This document shows, one piece after another, positions 52,906 through 62,429 of a DNA stretch of 64,000 nucleotides. Within the stretch, counting starts at the first letter, position 1. Each line of letters begins with the position of its first letter. Under the pieces are notes generated by a model. It searched no databases and had not been told where the DNA came from. It saw only the letters and a program-made list of their open reading frames with translations. The position numbers were made by a program, and so were the translations under genes. Source of the stretch: Marinobacter litoralis (GTDB lineage Bacteria; Pseudomonadota; Gammaproteobacteria; Pseudomonadales; Oleiphilaceae); NCBI RefSeq assembly GCF_003336705.1, contig NZ_QMDL01000001.1, positions 248,001 to 312,000 of the forward strand, in the 5' to 3' direction.

Positions 52906-52932
52906 GTACCCGTTAAAGTAAAAAGTTCCAGC

Positions 52933-54024
52933 TTACAGGCTGGATTTCTTCAAGATTTCCGTATGCTTACCAGAGACAATCGCTTCCACGCGGCGGTTAC
53001 GTGCTCGGCCTTCGTTGGTATCGTTCGTGGCAATAGGCTGAGATTCACCCATACCCGTGGTGCGAATCCGGTCCGCATTGATTCCGAAGTGATCGATGAG
53101 TACTTTCATGACCGCATCGGCACGGCTCTTGGACAACTTTTGGTTGTAGGAAGAAGGGCCGGTACTGTCGGTGTGACCTTCCAATAGAATCCGTGATGTT
53201 GGGTACTGCGTTAGAACCTTGGCAAGATTTTTGAGCTCCGGATAAAAGGCTTGTTGAACCTCCGTTTTGTCGTGCTCAAATTCCACGTACAGGGTCTCTT
53301 TGATTTCGCGGGTCAGCTCTTTCGCGCAACCCTCGTCATCCACCAAGGCGCCTTGGGGCGTATTCGGGCACTTGTCCCGGTTGTCGGGTACACCGTCACC
53401 ATCGGAATCGGCAGGTGGCGCAGACAGCTTGGAAAAATCCAGGGGCTGGCGACCGGTCGGAGCCGAAGCAAACTTTCGGCCGAATACGTAATGCACGCCA
53501 GCGAAAACTTGAGCGTCGAAGTACTCGTCTTCAATGTCTACCCGACCACGAACGCCCGCTTCAGCAATAAATCTCGGCGCAACCATCTTTTGCAGGCCGG
53601 CTTCCGCAAAGATCAGGTCTTCGCCTTGAGAGCCCAAGTTATCAACGTCGATATCCGCGTAGCTGTACCCGCCACCTGCAAATGGGCGCCAGCCGGCCAG
53701 CCGGTAGCGGCTTGGGTGAACGCGTGCGCCAATGGAGCCGCGCAAAATGTCTAGGTCTTCATCACGCTTTTTGGTTTCGGATTCGGTATAGCTGCCTTGT
53801 AGCAGCATGCTGATATTGGGATTGAACTGATGGGTAAAGTTCAGTCCGTACTCCCAGTAGTTGGCGATGTCATCACCGACCCGAGACGTGACATCGGAGT
53901 TGCCCGAATCAACAAAGCTGGCTTCGATGCCAAGGCTGCTATAGCGCGAAGGGAAGTCTTGTGCGCTGGCAGTGGCGGGGATTATCAGCGCAGCAATAAT
54001 TGCTGCTCTTCTGAGCGTTGACAT
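52933..54024 (-). CDS. OmpA-family outer-membrane protein
   Basis: A 363-residue protein. A signal peptide (about 1-21, ASA-QD) is followed by a beta-barrel of about 180 residues, a Ca-binding TSP3-type stretch (DSDGDGVPDNRDKCPNTP), and a C-terminal OmpA peptidoglycan-binding domain with GHTDSTGPSSYNQKLSKSRADAV and NRRVEAIV. It links outer membrane and cell wall. It faces away from the Tad genes, with a 345-base gap between. Confidence 0.92.
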   Translation of the reverse strand: MSTLRRAAIIAALIIPATASAQDFPSRYSSLGIEASFVDSGNSDVTSRVGDDIANYWEYGLNFTHQFNPNISMLLQGSYTESETKKRDEDLDILRGSIGARVHPSRYRLAGWRPFAGGGYSYADIDVDNLGSQGEDLIFAEAGLQKMVAPRFIAEAGVRGRVDIEDEYFDAQVFAGVHYVFGRKFASAPTGRQPLDFSKLSAPPADSDGDGVPDNRDKCPNTPQGALVDDEGCAKELTREIKETLYVEFEHDKTEVQQAFYPELKNLAKVLTQYPTSRILLEGHTDSTGPSSYNQKLSKSRADAVMKVLIDHFGINADRIRTTGMGESQPIATNDTNEGRARNRRVEAIVSGKHTEILKKSSL

Positions 54025-54369
54025 TTTCAGAGCCTCTTAATGATCTTATAGTCAATGGAAAGAAATAGTTGGTGGCATACTATAGCTATGAATGCGGTGC
54101 CACAAAGAATCAAACTGGGCCTCACTTTATGTTGCGGCTTTATCATTGGGGCGTTAGCCTAGTGTGGTCGTGCCACTGTATCGAATAACGTAAAACAAAC
54201 AAAAGTATAAGGATGTAGTTTGCAAATAGTGTTAACCTGATATTAATTAACACTCTGACAAAGTGATGTCTTGGGCGCGTGTTGGATAATGCGGGATGGA
54301 ATCTAATTTATGCGAAATGCCTTGGACGTCTGAGTCAGTGATACCATCCCGTCGTTAGAGGACACGTGT
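54025..54369. other. Divergent promoter region between the OmpA gene and the Tad operon
   Basis: 345 bases with no gene. It is A/T-rich (TAATTAA, GTAAAACAAAC) and must hold promoters for both directions. AGTGTTAA (54228-54235) and TTAACACT (54247-54254) form an eight-base inverted pair with an 11-base spacer, a plausible operator for pilus control. GAGGACAC lies before the flp start at 54370. Confidence 0.65.
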
Positions 54370-54576
54370 ATGAAGCTTGATAAAGCAGTAGTTGCTCGGA
54401 TCAGAAATGCCGCCCCCAAAAAACAAAAGGGCGCTTCCTCTCTTGAATACATGATGCTGGCAGCGGTTTTGGTTGGCATCCTTGTTGTGGTGGCTAACAC
54501 AGATTTAGGTGAGACAGTCAAAACCTTTTTTACTGACATCTTTAGCACTGCCTCAGATGAAGCTGGCATCAAATAA
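54370..54576 (+). CDS. flp: Flp-family type IVb pilin
   Basis: A 68-residue prepilin. The leader (about 1-21, Lys/Arg-rich) ends in Gly21 and the mature helix begins ASSLEYMMLAAVLVGI with the Glu at +5 and Tyr at +6, the type IVb/Tad pilin pattern. The mature pilin would be 47 residues and would be cut by a TadV-type prepilin peptidase, which is not in this window. It is the first gene of the Tad operon. Confidence 0.92.
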   Translation: MKLDKAVVARIRNAAPKKQKGASSLEYMMLAAVLVGILVVVANTDLGETVKTFFTDIFSTASDEAGIK

Positions 54577-54591
54577 AGTGTCAGCAGCGTG

Positions 54592-55047
54592 ATGGTGCCA
54601 ACGAAACTCAAGGCGCTAAGGAGAAGCTCCGGAGTTGTTGCTCTGGAGTTTGTCTTCATACTTCCTCTGTTGATTGGGCTTATCTATGGAGGCTTAGTCT
54701 ACGGCATGTTGTTCTTTCATAAATTGGAAATGCAGCAAGCAGTGGATCGGGCGTCCGCATCTGTGTTGTTTCTGGATAGGCGCCAGTACCAAGACATCAG
54801 CGGTGAGGTTTTGGCCCATAGTAGTGCCTCGCTTGGAAAGCTGGTTGCCGGCTTACCCGCCCGCCTTCGAACGCGAATGACTGAGCAGGTATGCGAAAAT
54901 GTTTCCTCTGACGGAGTTGAAATGCTTGAATGTCGTCTCAGTGCAGACGGCACTAAGTCATTTTTGCCACAATTGAAACTTGGTTTTTTGGGCAGCTTTC
55001 CTCCACAACCGAGTAAATTGTCTGTTAGAGCGGCAGTTGCCTTTTAG
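54592..55047 (+). CDS. TadE-like pseudopilin
   Basis: A 151-residue protein with a short Lys/Arg-rich N-terminus, then GVVALEFVFILPLLIGLIYGG, the TadE N-terminal helix with its ALEF motif, and a soluble Cys-containing C-terminal domain. It would be a minor pseudopilin of the Tad pilus. The ATG at 54592 is used; a GTG one codon earlier is equally possible. It follows flp by 15 bases. Confidence 0.85.
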   Translation: MVPTKLKALRRSSGVVALEFVFILPLLIGLIYGGLVYGMLFFHKLEMQQAVDRASASVLFLDRRQYQDISGEVLAHSSASLGKLVAGLPARLRTRMTEQVCENVSSDGVEMLECRLSADGTKSFLPQLKLGFLGSFPPQPSKLSVRAAVAF

Positions 55048-55101
55048 TGGTCGAGTAGTCTCGAATATTCGAACAACAAGTACGAGAAGGTAGAAATAAT
55101 A

Positions 55102-56043
55102 ATGAGGGCGAAATTTGTCTCGGCCTTGCCTGCGCTTCTTCTTGCGTCGGCTGCTGTAGTCTTGGCGATCGTCGGCTTGGTTCGTTATAACCAAGAGCAG
55201 CCTGAAGTTGCTGCAAGCATCGAATCCTCTCATACCGCATCCAGTGAAAGTGACGAGCCGTCGCTTCCCACCTACCGATATTTTTTTGCGCTTGAAGATA
55301 TTGAAGCGGGTACCGAGTTGGCGCCGGAGCTTTTTGCAGAAGTTGAAACCACTGTTCAACTTCCGGGCATACTAACAGCCAATGATGCTCCGTTTGGTGA
55401 AACAACGACAACGGCTCTTCGCGCCGGGAACCCCTTGGGCCAGTCCACTTTAGAGAGTGCCAGTACACTGCAAACCATTCTTGACGAAGGTATGCGAGCG
55501 GTGGCTTTCGAATTTAATCCTATTTCGAGTATTGGTGGTTTGCTTCAGCCCGGAGATGTGGTTGATGTGGTCGCTACTTTCCGAGGGGATTCCCAAGACG
55601 GACCTTCCTCCTCAATCATACTCCGTGAAATCGAAGTGCTGGCCGTAAAGGGCGTGACAGACCCAGCTCAACTAACATCAGAAGACGAGCGCCGCAGAAA
55701 CGCTACAATGGTTTTGGCGGTCCCAGATAAGCAAGTCGGACGTTTGGCGTTGGCGGCGTCCGAAGCCAGTTTGAAGTTTGTGGCAACCAGCCATGGCGGG
55801 AGTGTGATTGCGTCGCAACCTGAAAACCCCGAGGCCGGCGAGACAAAACCCTCGATGAAAACAAACGATGCTCAGGAAGAGGTGGTATTCCTGGCGGATA
55901 TCCGACCGCTGTCTCCTGAAGCAAAGGCCAGAAAGGCGGAAGAGAAACAAGCGCGTAAAAAACAGGCTCAAAAAGAAGAGCCGCCGGGGTTGAAGGTGCA
56001 GGTTTTTGAAGGTTCAGAAACAAGGACAGTGTATGTTCGCTAA
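55102..56043 (+). CDS. rcpC: Flp pilus assembly protein RcpC/CpaB
   Basis: A 313-residue protein with an N-terminal transmembrane helix (about 8-28), an SAF domain (about 50-115, FFALEDIEAGTELAPELF), and the RcpC/CpaB beta domain with MRAVAFEFNPISSIGGLLQPGDVVDVVATF. It is the periplasmic partner of the secretin. The C-terminal KARKAEEKQARKKQAQKEE stretch is unusually charged. Its stop overlaps the secretin start. Confidence 0.9.
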   Translation: MRAKFVSALPALLLASAAVVLAIVGLVRYNQEQPEVAASIESSHTASSESDEPSLPTYRYFFALEDIEAGTELAPELFAEVETTVQLPGILTANDAPFGETTTTALRAGNPLGQSTLESASTLQTILDEGMRAVAFEFNPISSIGGLLQPGDVVDVVATFRGDSQDGPSSSIILREIEVLAVKGVTDPAQLTSEDERRRNATMVLAVPDKQVGRLALAASEASLKFVATSHGGSVIASQPENPEAGETKPSMKTNDAQEEVVFLADIRPLSPEAKARKAEEKQARKKQAQKEEPPGLKVQVFEGSETRTVYVR

Positions 56044-57217
56044 CATGAAAATTGCGCTACGTTCGGTGGTTGCGATCAGTGTCATGGTGTTTGGGCTAGT
56101 CGGCGTTCAATTTGCCTCTGCCAGTAATGCGGGCGTTGTAGCACTTGCTCCTGGGCAACAGCACATTATTGCGTTCACCCAGAAGCTCGAAAAAGTGGCA
56201 GTGTCCAATCCGGAAGTTGCTTCGGTGCAAGCCAGCGGAGAAAAGGAAGTGCTTGTTACAGCCAAGGCTTCAGGTGCTGTTACCGTCAGAGTTTGGCTGA
56301 AAGGCAAGTCATCCCCGAGTACAACAGATTATCTGGTCAGTTCCACGGCTGGCGAGAAGCATTCGGTACCCATGCAGGTACAAACCGACATTCGTGTGGT
56401 GGAGGTAAGCCGCCAGCAGCTAAATACATTGGGCTTCCATTACGCCAAGCTGTTTAACGGTGGTGATAATGCGTTCGGTATCTCGCCGAATGGCGGCGGC
56501 TTTACAAGGCCGGGCGGCATTCCGGGAAGTGCAGCAGGTCTAAGCACCGATGGCTTTAACCTGTTTAGCTTCGGTTCCAGTCATCTCAGTATTATCAATG
56601 CTCTTGAATCGGGCGGCTTCGCATACACCTTGGCGGAACCGTCGTTAGTCAGTCTGAGTGGTCAGAATGCGACCTTTTTGTCGGGTGGCGAATTCCCGGT
56701 GCCCATTTCCGGCAACGATGGTGAGGTGCAGATTGAATACAAAGAATTTGGTGTAAGCCTGTCTTTGACTCCCACGGTGATTGATGAAAATCAAATCATC
56801 CTCAAGGTGGCGCCGGAAGTGAGCGATTTGGATTTTACCTCGGGCGTGTCTAGTGGCGGTGTGTCAGTGCCAGGTTTGCGTGTGCGTAGAACCGAAACCA
56901 TGGTCTCTATGGCGCCGGGCGAAAGCTTTGTGATCAGTGGCTTAGTGAGCCGCTCTACCTTCAATAACAGCGATAAATTACCCGGTCTTGGGAATATCCC
57001 GATTCTCGGTGCTTTATTTCGCTCAGATCGCATTTCCAGCGAAGATCGTGAACTCATTATGGTGGTTACGCCACGATTTGTGAGTGCCAAGAAAGAATTG
57101 TCTGAAGACGTTAAGAGCTTCGGGAAAAAATACGAGTACAGCAGTACCGAGTGGGGCGATATGTTCATTAACTCACGGGACGGTACAGAGCCTCTCGAAA
57201 GTGGCTTGAGCTGGTAA
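56033..57217 (+). CDS. rcpA: Tad secretin RcpA/CpaC
   Basis: A 394-residue outer-membrane secretin. A signal peptide (about 1-30) is followed by the secretin N-domain with VALAPGQQHIIAFTQKLEKVAVSNP, then the secretin core with LAEPSLVSLSGQNATFLSGGEFPVP and PGESFVISGLVS, and the final PGLGNIPILGALFRS. The ATG at 56033 lies inside the rcpC end and has AAGGA six bases before it. It forms the pilus exit channel. Confidence 0.92.
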   Translation: MFANMKIALRSVVAISVMVFGLVGVQFASASNAGVVALAPGQQHIIAFTQKLEKVAVSNPEVASVQASGEKEVLVTAKASGAVTVRVWLKGKSSPSTTDYLVSSTAGEKHSVPMQVQTDIRVVEVSRQQLNTLGFHYAKLFNGGDNAFGISPNGGGFTRPGGIPGSAAGLSTDGFNLFSFGSSHLSIINALESGGFAYTLAEPSLVSLSGQNATFLSGGEFPVPISGNDGEVQIEYKEFGVSLSLTPTVIDENQIILKVAPEVSDLDFTSGVSSGGVSVPGLRVRRTETMVSMAPGESFVISGLVSRSTFNNSDKLPGLGNIPILGALFRSDRISSEDRELIMVVTPRFVSAKKELSEDVKSFGKKYEYSSTEWGDMFINSRDGTEPLESGLSW

Positions 57218-57230
57218 GGAGCTGGGTAGC

Positions 57231-58406
57231 ATGAGTGAAACTCTGGTCTGTATTGCAGAGGAAGTAGGCATTCGCGCTTGGCTTGAACGAGTGCTTGGAG
57301 ATACTTGGAGCCTTGAGTTTGTTTCTTCGGGGGATCTGTCTCGTGTCAATCGATTGGTCCAGGCGAGTCAGGCTAAAGTGGTTGTTGCGGCCGTCAACGA
57401 GACTGAGCAGGGACGCTCTGCCAAACTTTTTTCTGCCATCTTAGCGTCTAATCCCGGCGTCTGCTTGGTCGCCGTTGCCCAGCATATTTCTCAGGAATTG
57501 TTGCTGGAAGTTATGAGAGCGGGCGCTCGAGATTGCCTTATTACCGGAGTTGATGGAGATAGAGCCAGCGATAGAATTTTAGCGCTTTCGCAATTGTCGG
57601 CCGTTGATTCCGTATCGAAACCAGAACGTGTTTCCGGCTCTTTAACACTCGTTCTTGGCGCAGCCTCCGTTGTCGATACGCGGTTTTTCGCTCAGAACCT
57701 TGCGTGTGAGCTCAGTCATCAACAGTCCAAGGGCTCAGTGCTGGCTATCGACACGATGGCGACAGAAAATCGATCGTTTTATTTGGATAGCTTGAACCGG
57801 CTGAGTTTGAATGACTTGGTTAACCGAACCGATGCAATCGACCAGGCGTTTGTTAATACGGCCTTGGAAGAATACTCCCCGGGTTTGCGTTTGCTCTCGG
57901 GAAATATTATGGCTGAAACGCTCACGGGCGATGATGCTGCAGATCTGTTTATTGCTATATCTCGGTTGGCCGAATTGTTTGACCACATGGTGATCCGTGT
58001 TGTGGAGCACCAAGCGAAAGCGTGGCTCAAAATACTAGGCTCAGACATCACTAAGTTGGTGATTTTGTCGCATCCGGTTGTCGATCAAATTCAGTATACC
58101 GAAGCCATGATTCAGCAGAGTCGCAAGTGGCTGGGGCAGAACTGTAAGAGTCTGGTTGTCATCGATGGCTACAGGAAAGGTGCGACCTTGAAGTTGGAGG
58201 ATATCGAGAAAAATATAGGGCTGGAAGCCAGTCTCCGTCTCCCTGTCGAATGGCTTAACCGATTGGATTCGATCAACGCGGGCGTGCCGTTAGGAGCCCT
58301 GCCCAGGTCCTCAGCGTACCAGAAAAGATTAGTGGATTTCGTCCACAATCACTATGGAGAATCTCCTTCGTCGAAGGGGCCGTTCGCCTTTTTCAAGAAA
58401 CGCTGA
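57231..58406 (+). CDS. tadZ: TadZ/CpaE-like pilus localisation ATPase homologue
   Basis: A 391-residue protein with an N-terminal receiver-like domain (about 1-120) and a ParA/MinD-like ATPase-fold domain. The expected deviant Walker A KGGxGKT is not there: the equivalent loop reads LGAASVVDTRFFAQNLA, so ATP binding looks lost or unusual. Other TadZ proteins can be degenerate in this region. It positions the Tad machine at the pole by family knowledge, and lies between the secretin and tadA as usual. Confidence 0.85.
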   Translation: MSETLVCIAEEVGIRAWLERVLGDTWSLEFVSSGDLSRVNRLVQASQAKVVVAAVNETEQGRSAKLFSAILASNPGVCLVAVAQHISQELLLEVMRAGARDCLITGVDGDRASDRILALSQLSAVDSVSKPERVSGSLTLVLGAASVVDTRFFAQNLACELSHQQSKGSVLAIDTMATENRSFYLDSLNRLSLNDLVNRTDAIDQAFVNTALEEYSPGLRLLSGNIMAETLTGDDAADLFIAISRLAELFDHMVIRVVEHQAKAWLKILGSDITKLVILSHPVVDQIQYTEAMIQQSRKWLGQNCKSLVVIDGYRKGATLKLEDIEKNIGLEASLRLPVEWLNRLDSINAGVPLGALPRSSAYQKRLVDFVHNHYGESPSSKGPFAFFKKR

Positions 58407-58420
58407 GGGGCATATAAATC

Positions 58421-59614
58421 GTGGCAACTCGTGTCGATGAAGAATATCAGCAGCTTAAAAAACAAGTCCATTCCCATCTGATCGAGCGTTTAGATGAGGA
58501 AGGGTTTGAAGTTGAACGTACCGATGTCAGCCTGCTTGAAAAGTTTGTAGAGGCGAACGTCAATCAGTATATCGCGCATCATCGTGTACCGCTGGCAACG
58601 GCCGAACAGATCATGCTGGCTCGTGAAACTCTTGATGAAATCGTTGGGCTGGGGCCGCTTGAGCCATTATTGGCAGACACGGAAGTGAACGACATTCTGG
58701 TAAACGGCCCGTTAAACGTGTTCGTGGAAGTGGCCGGTGTTCTGCAGAAATCCCCAACCCGGTTTATCGATGACGACCATGTGATGCGCATTATCCGTCG
58801 GATTTTGGCACCCCTTGGGCGACGATTGGATGAAAGCAGCCCCATGGTGGATGCCCGACTTCAGGACGGTTCGCGGGTGAACGCCATTATCCCCCCCATC
58901 GCTCTTGATGGACCTTCCATTTCGATTCGAAAGTTCACCCAGAAGCACTTGGCGGCATCAGACTTGGTGAATCTTGGTTCGTTGACAAGGGAATGCCTGG
59001 ACCTGCTGGTAAAGATCGTTCAAGGGCGAAGAAATTTGCTGGTGAGTGGTGGTACTGGCACAGGGAAAACAACGATTCTTAACCTGCTTAGCCAATTCAT
59101 TCCGAAAGATGAGCGGATAGTGACTATCGAAGATTCGGCGGAATTACAGCTGAATCACCCCCACATTGTTCGCTTGGAAACACGGCCAGCCAACGCAGAG
59201 GGCAGCGGGCGTATCAGTGCACGGGAATTGGTTATCAACGCGCTTCGGATGCGCCCTGACCGGGTCATTGTTGGCGAAGTTCGTGCCGGTGAAATTATCG
59301 AGCTCATGCAGGCGATGAACACGGGGCACGAAGGTTCGATGAGTACGATTCACGCGAACTCTTCGAAAGACGCAATGATTCGAATAGAAACGTTGCTGGC
59401 CGTAAACGGTTATGACGCCGGAGAACAGGCCATCGGTCGATTAATCGGATCCTCTTTGGATGTGCTCGTTCAGCTGAAACGGCTTTCCAATGGCCGACGT
59501 ATTGTGAGTGAGGTGGTCGAAATGACACCCACCAAGTCGAACCCTTATCAGATGAATGTCCTTTATCAGGCCCCTGACATCCGGGAAGAAGTTCTAGAGG
59601 GTGAAGCGCAGTGA
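58421..59614 (+). CDS. tadA: Tad pilus assembly ATPase TadA/CpaF
   Basis: A 397-residue secretion ATPase of the GspE/VirB11 type. Walker A SGGTGTGKTT lies near residue 209, the Asp box is IEDSAELQL, Walker B is RVIVGEVRAGE and the His box is NTGHEGSMSTIHAN. It powers both extension and retraction. The start is GTG at 58421. It overlaps tadB by four bases. Confidence 0.95.
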   Translation: MATRVDEEYQQLKKQVHSHLIERLDEEGFEVERTDVSLLEKFVEANVNQYIAHHRVPLATAEQIMLARETLDEIVGLGPLEPLLADTEVNDILVNGPLNVFVEVAGVLQKSPTRFIDDDHVMRIIRRILAPLGRRLDESSPMVDARLQDGSRVNAIIPPIALDGPSISIRKFTQKHLAASDLVNLGSLTRECLDLLVKIVQGRRNLLVSGGTGTGKTTILNLLSQFIPKDERIVTIEDSAELQLNHPHIVRLETRPANAEGSGRISARELVINALRMRPDRVIVGEVRAGEIIELMQAMNTGHEGSMSTIHANSSKDAMIRIETLLAVNGYDAGEQAIGRLIGSSLDVLVQLKRLSNGRRIVSEVVEMTPTKSNPYQMNVLYQAPDIREEVLEGEAQ

Positions 59615-60528
59615 GTGTGCAGGTCTTGTGGCTATCGGCCTTGGGGTTAGGCTTTCTAGCCGTTGTAGTGATTTTGCTGCAGTTTGTGGTAGGTCACTAT
59701 CGCGCTATGAAGAATCTGCAGAAAGAAAGTCTGCGTCGGTTGGCACCTCAAGACATCATTGAAGAGAAAACGGTTGCGGGTATTCGCCTGGGGCCGGTTG
59801 AACAGTTGATGATAAAAGCAGGCATCCAGGGCTCTGTGAGCAGGTTAATTCTGCTGCTAGCGGTGTTGCTTGGGGTCATCGCCACGATCGTTATTGTTCG
59901 AGGCTTGCTCGAGGCTATAGTTGCATTGATTGCGTTCGTATTGATTGCTGTGACGCTTTGGCGGGTAAAGTTCGAACGCATGCGGCGCCAGATATTTGAA
60001 GAGCTGCCGGGTATCGTTGACGCTGTGTTGCGGTCACTTTCCGCAGGACGCTCGGTTGAGCAAAGTATGTTGGTTGCGTTTGATGATGCATCGGCGGCGT
60101 TTGAGCCGCTTTGCTTCCGGCTGCGAGGTGCTATCAGCCAGGGGCGTGATTACACTCAGGTACTTGATGGCTTTGCTGATCTTTACAGCATTCCACCACT
60201 TACCCAAATGGCGATCGCATTGAGAACATCGGCTCGTTTTGGTTCGCCTGTCAGGCCGGTGCTTGAGGAGGTTTCGAAAGCAATACGATCCCGAGAAGAA
60301 TTGCGTCGTGAATTTATGGCGGCGACCGCTGAAACCCGTTTTACTGCCATTGTATTTGCCATTATGCCGCCAGGGTTAGGTGCCTATGTTGTTTTAATGA
60401 ATGAGGAGTTCTCCGAAGCGCTGCTGAATACCTCGGCGGGGCATACCATGATGATGATGGCTGGCGCGTTGCAAATCATTGGAACGGTATTGGTCTGGAA
60501 CCTGATCAGGGGAGTGGGCCGTGGTTAA
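59611..60528 (+). CDS. tadB: Tad inner-membrane platform protein TadB
   Basis: A 305-residue GspF-type protein with helices at about 4-26, 72-92, 94-116, 246-266 and 278-300, and a cytosolic GspF domain (FEELPGIVDAVLRSLSAGRSVEQSM). It forms the platform with TadC. GTG at 59611 overlaps the tadA stop (GTGA). Confidence 0.92.
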   Translation: MSVQVLWLSALGLGFLAVVVILLQFVVGHYRAMKNLQKESLRRLAPQDIIEEKTVAGIRLGPVEQLMIKAGIQGSVSRLILLLAVLLGVIATIVIVRGLLEAIVALIAFVLIAVTLWRVKFERMRRQIFEELPGIVDAVLRSLSAGRSVEQSMLVAFDDASAAFEPLCFRLRGAISQGRDYTQVLDGFADLYSIPPLTQMAIALRTSARFGSPVRPVLEEVSKAIRSREELRREFMAATAETRFTAIVFAIMPPGLGAYVVLMNEEFSEALLNTSAGHTMMMMAGALQIIGTVLVWNLIRGVGRG

Positions 60529-61393
60529 TCTTTGGTTTATTGGCGCGATCGTATTGGCTATGGCATCGGTGCTCTATCTTTGGGTTTGGGGGCCCGCCTG
60601 GGCATTGCAAGCGCGAGTTCGAGCGCGCTTATCCCATAGGCAGCTCACTACCGAAGATGAGACAGGTAGCCCGCCACTCGAGACCTTTGTGTATTGGTTG
60701 GTCGACCGTCCTCTGCTTAGTGGTGACTTTAAGGAATTGGAGCCCGCATTGGATGCAACGGGTAAAACGCCGTATCGGGCTCGCCAGTATTACATCTTGT
60801 TGTGCTGGGTGGTTCCGTTCGTTTTGACTCTGGCCGCAATTGTATTTTCTGGCGTAATGACGACAGCAGTTACGTTCATGATGTCTTTTTATCTGTCGCG
60901 CCAGTTCATCCGTAGTTCAGGTCGAACGGCCGAAAAACAACAGAACCGTGAATCCATAGAGCTCTGTCAGATGACTAGAATGCTGATGGAGGCAGGGCTT
61001 AGCCCGGAACGATCACTGAAGCTGATTTCACATCAGGCCAGGGAATTGATGCCCCTGTTGGTAACCCGGATCGACCGTTTCAATCGAGTCATGGAAAGTG
61101 GGGCAGACCGCAGTCGAGCGCTCGATGAGCTTGGACGAAACCGCAACCTCACTGTCCTGCGAAGCTATGTCACGCTTATGAAACAGGCGGGTACGCTTGG
61201 TGCTGGAGTGTCCGGGGCGCTGGAGCAAATTGTTACTGAGGCTCATCATGAAGAGCGCAGCAAGCTTAAAGAAGAAACCAATAAGGTTGGCGCTCGCATG
61301 ACCATTATCATGATGGTGTTTATGCTGCCCTCTTTGTTTATATTGATTGGCGGGCCAGCTGTGCTATCGATTATGGATGCACTCCAGCGGTAG
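60521..61393 (+). CDS. tadC: Tad inner-membrane platform protein TadC
   Basis: A 290-residue GspF-type protein paralogous to TadB. Helices lie near 5-25, 93-135 and 265-287, with the MTRMLMEAGLSPERSLKLISHQ cytosolic segment between. It starts with GTG at 60521, overlapping the tadB end by eight bases. Confidence 0.92.
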   Translation: MVNLWFIGAIVLAMASVLYLWVWGPAWALQARVRARLSHRQLTTEDETGSPPLETFVYWLVDRPLLSGDFKELEPALDATGKTPYRARQYYILLCWVVPFVLTLAAIVFSGVMTTAVTFMMSFYLSRQFIRSSGRTAEKQQNRESIELCQMTRMLMEAGLSPERSLKLISHQARELMPLLVTRIDRFNRVMESGADRSRALDELGRNRNLTVLRSYVTLMKQAGTLGAGVSGALEQIVTEAHHEERSKLKEETNKVGARMTIIMMVFMLPSLFILIGGPAVLSIMDALQR

Positions 61394-61452
61394 TGGTTTA
61401 TAGGGTCTGAAAAAATATTGAACGTTACCGTATTTGATTTAAGGAGCAACAG

Positions 61453-62157
61453 ATGAAGTACAAGCAGGCCAGCCTGGTTTCGACAGCATTTTTTACGGCA
61501 GCACTGGTCGCGGGTTGTGCTCTTCCGCCGCTACAAGACTCCGAGACGGAGCAAGAGTCGCGGACATCCGGCAGTCACTTGCAGGTTAATTGCTCCACAA
61601 ATATGACACCTGAACACCGCGTTGAGTTAGATGCCATCGATTCGATGATGAATGCGTCAGAAAACTACGCGGCTTTGGCGCGCCTTGAAGCGTTATCGTT
61701 CCAGACCCAGCATCATTGGCTGCGCTGGGCCCAGTTGCTTGCGAAAGTGGAACAGCTGGATTACTCGGAAGAAGTGTATCAGCAGATTGCCGAGACCTGT
61801 GACAGCGCACGGGCCTATCACGGCCTAGGCGTGGTTTATGTGAAAGGTGGCAAGATTGAGGAAGGCCTAAAGGCACTCGGCATGGCGAAGGCAAAAGAGC
61901 CAGCCTCCGCCGATATGAGGAACGATTTCGGCGTAGTGCTTATGCAGGGTGGGTTCTTCGGGCAGGCGGCTTTCGAATTGCGAACGGCATACGAGCTTTC
62001 CGGCAAGAAAGAGACCGTCGGTCGAAACATGATTGCTGCATACTATTTGCACGGTGGTGATGATTCTGTCGCTAAGCTCCAGCGTGAGTTAGGCCTGAGT
62101 AATGACGCAGTTTCAGCGGGTATAAAGTTTTCTGAGCGCTTTTCTGGAGGTGTCTGA
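61453..62157 (+). CDS. tadD: TadD-like TPR lipoprotein
   Basis: A 234-residue lipoprotein (lipobox VAGC, Cys22) with two or three TPR repeats (YHGLGVVYVKGGKIEEGLKALGMAK, DMRNDFGVVLMQGGFFGQAAFELRTAYEL). In Tad systems TadD is a pilotin-like helper for the secretin. AAGGAGC precedes the ATG. Its stop overlaps the next start by one base. Confidence 0.88.
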   Translation: MKYKQASLVSTAFFTAALVAGCALPPLQDSETEQESRTSGSHLQVNCSTNMTPEHRVELDAIDSMMNASENYAALARLEALSFQTQHHWLRWAQLLAKVEQLDYSEEVYQQIAETCDSARAYHGLGVVYVKGGKIEEGLKALGMAKAKEPASADMRNDFGVVLMQGGFFGQAAFELRTAYELSGKKETVGRNMIAAYYLHGGDDSVAKLQRELGLSNDAVSAGIKFSERFSGGV

Positions 62158-62429
62158 TGAAATTCAAGGCCTGTTTTTTGGCAGCTACGGTGTTGGTGAC
62201 CTTCAACGCCATGGCAACTGAACCCGAGGCGGAACTTGGTTTGTCAGGGGTTAATTTTCAACCCGATAACCGAACCGATGTCAGAAAAATTTTTGATCAG
62301 CAGGCTGAACAAAAAACCGAGGGTGGCGAGCTGAGCATGGCGCTCTACGCAAAAACCCAGAAGCGCTTGGCCGAGTCTTTTGATCAGTCTATGCCTGATC
62401 GTATTGGCGAGTCATCGAGCGGTGATTGA
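62157..62429 (+). CDS. DUF3613-like small exported protein of the Tad locus
   Basis: A 90-residue protein with a signal peptide (about 1-20, AMA-TEPEAE) and a short helical end (YAKTQKRLAESFDQSMPD) like the DUF3613 proteins often encoded with Tad genes. The role is unknown. It is coupled to tadD and tadG by overlaps. Confidence 0.75.
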   Translation: MKFKACFLAATVLVTFNAMATEPEAELGLSGVNFQPDNRTDVRKIFDQQAEQKTEGGELSMALYAKTQKRLAESFDQSMPDRIGESSSGD

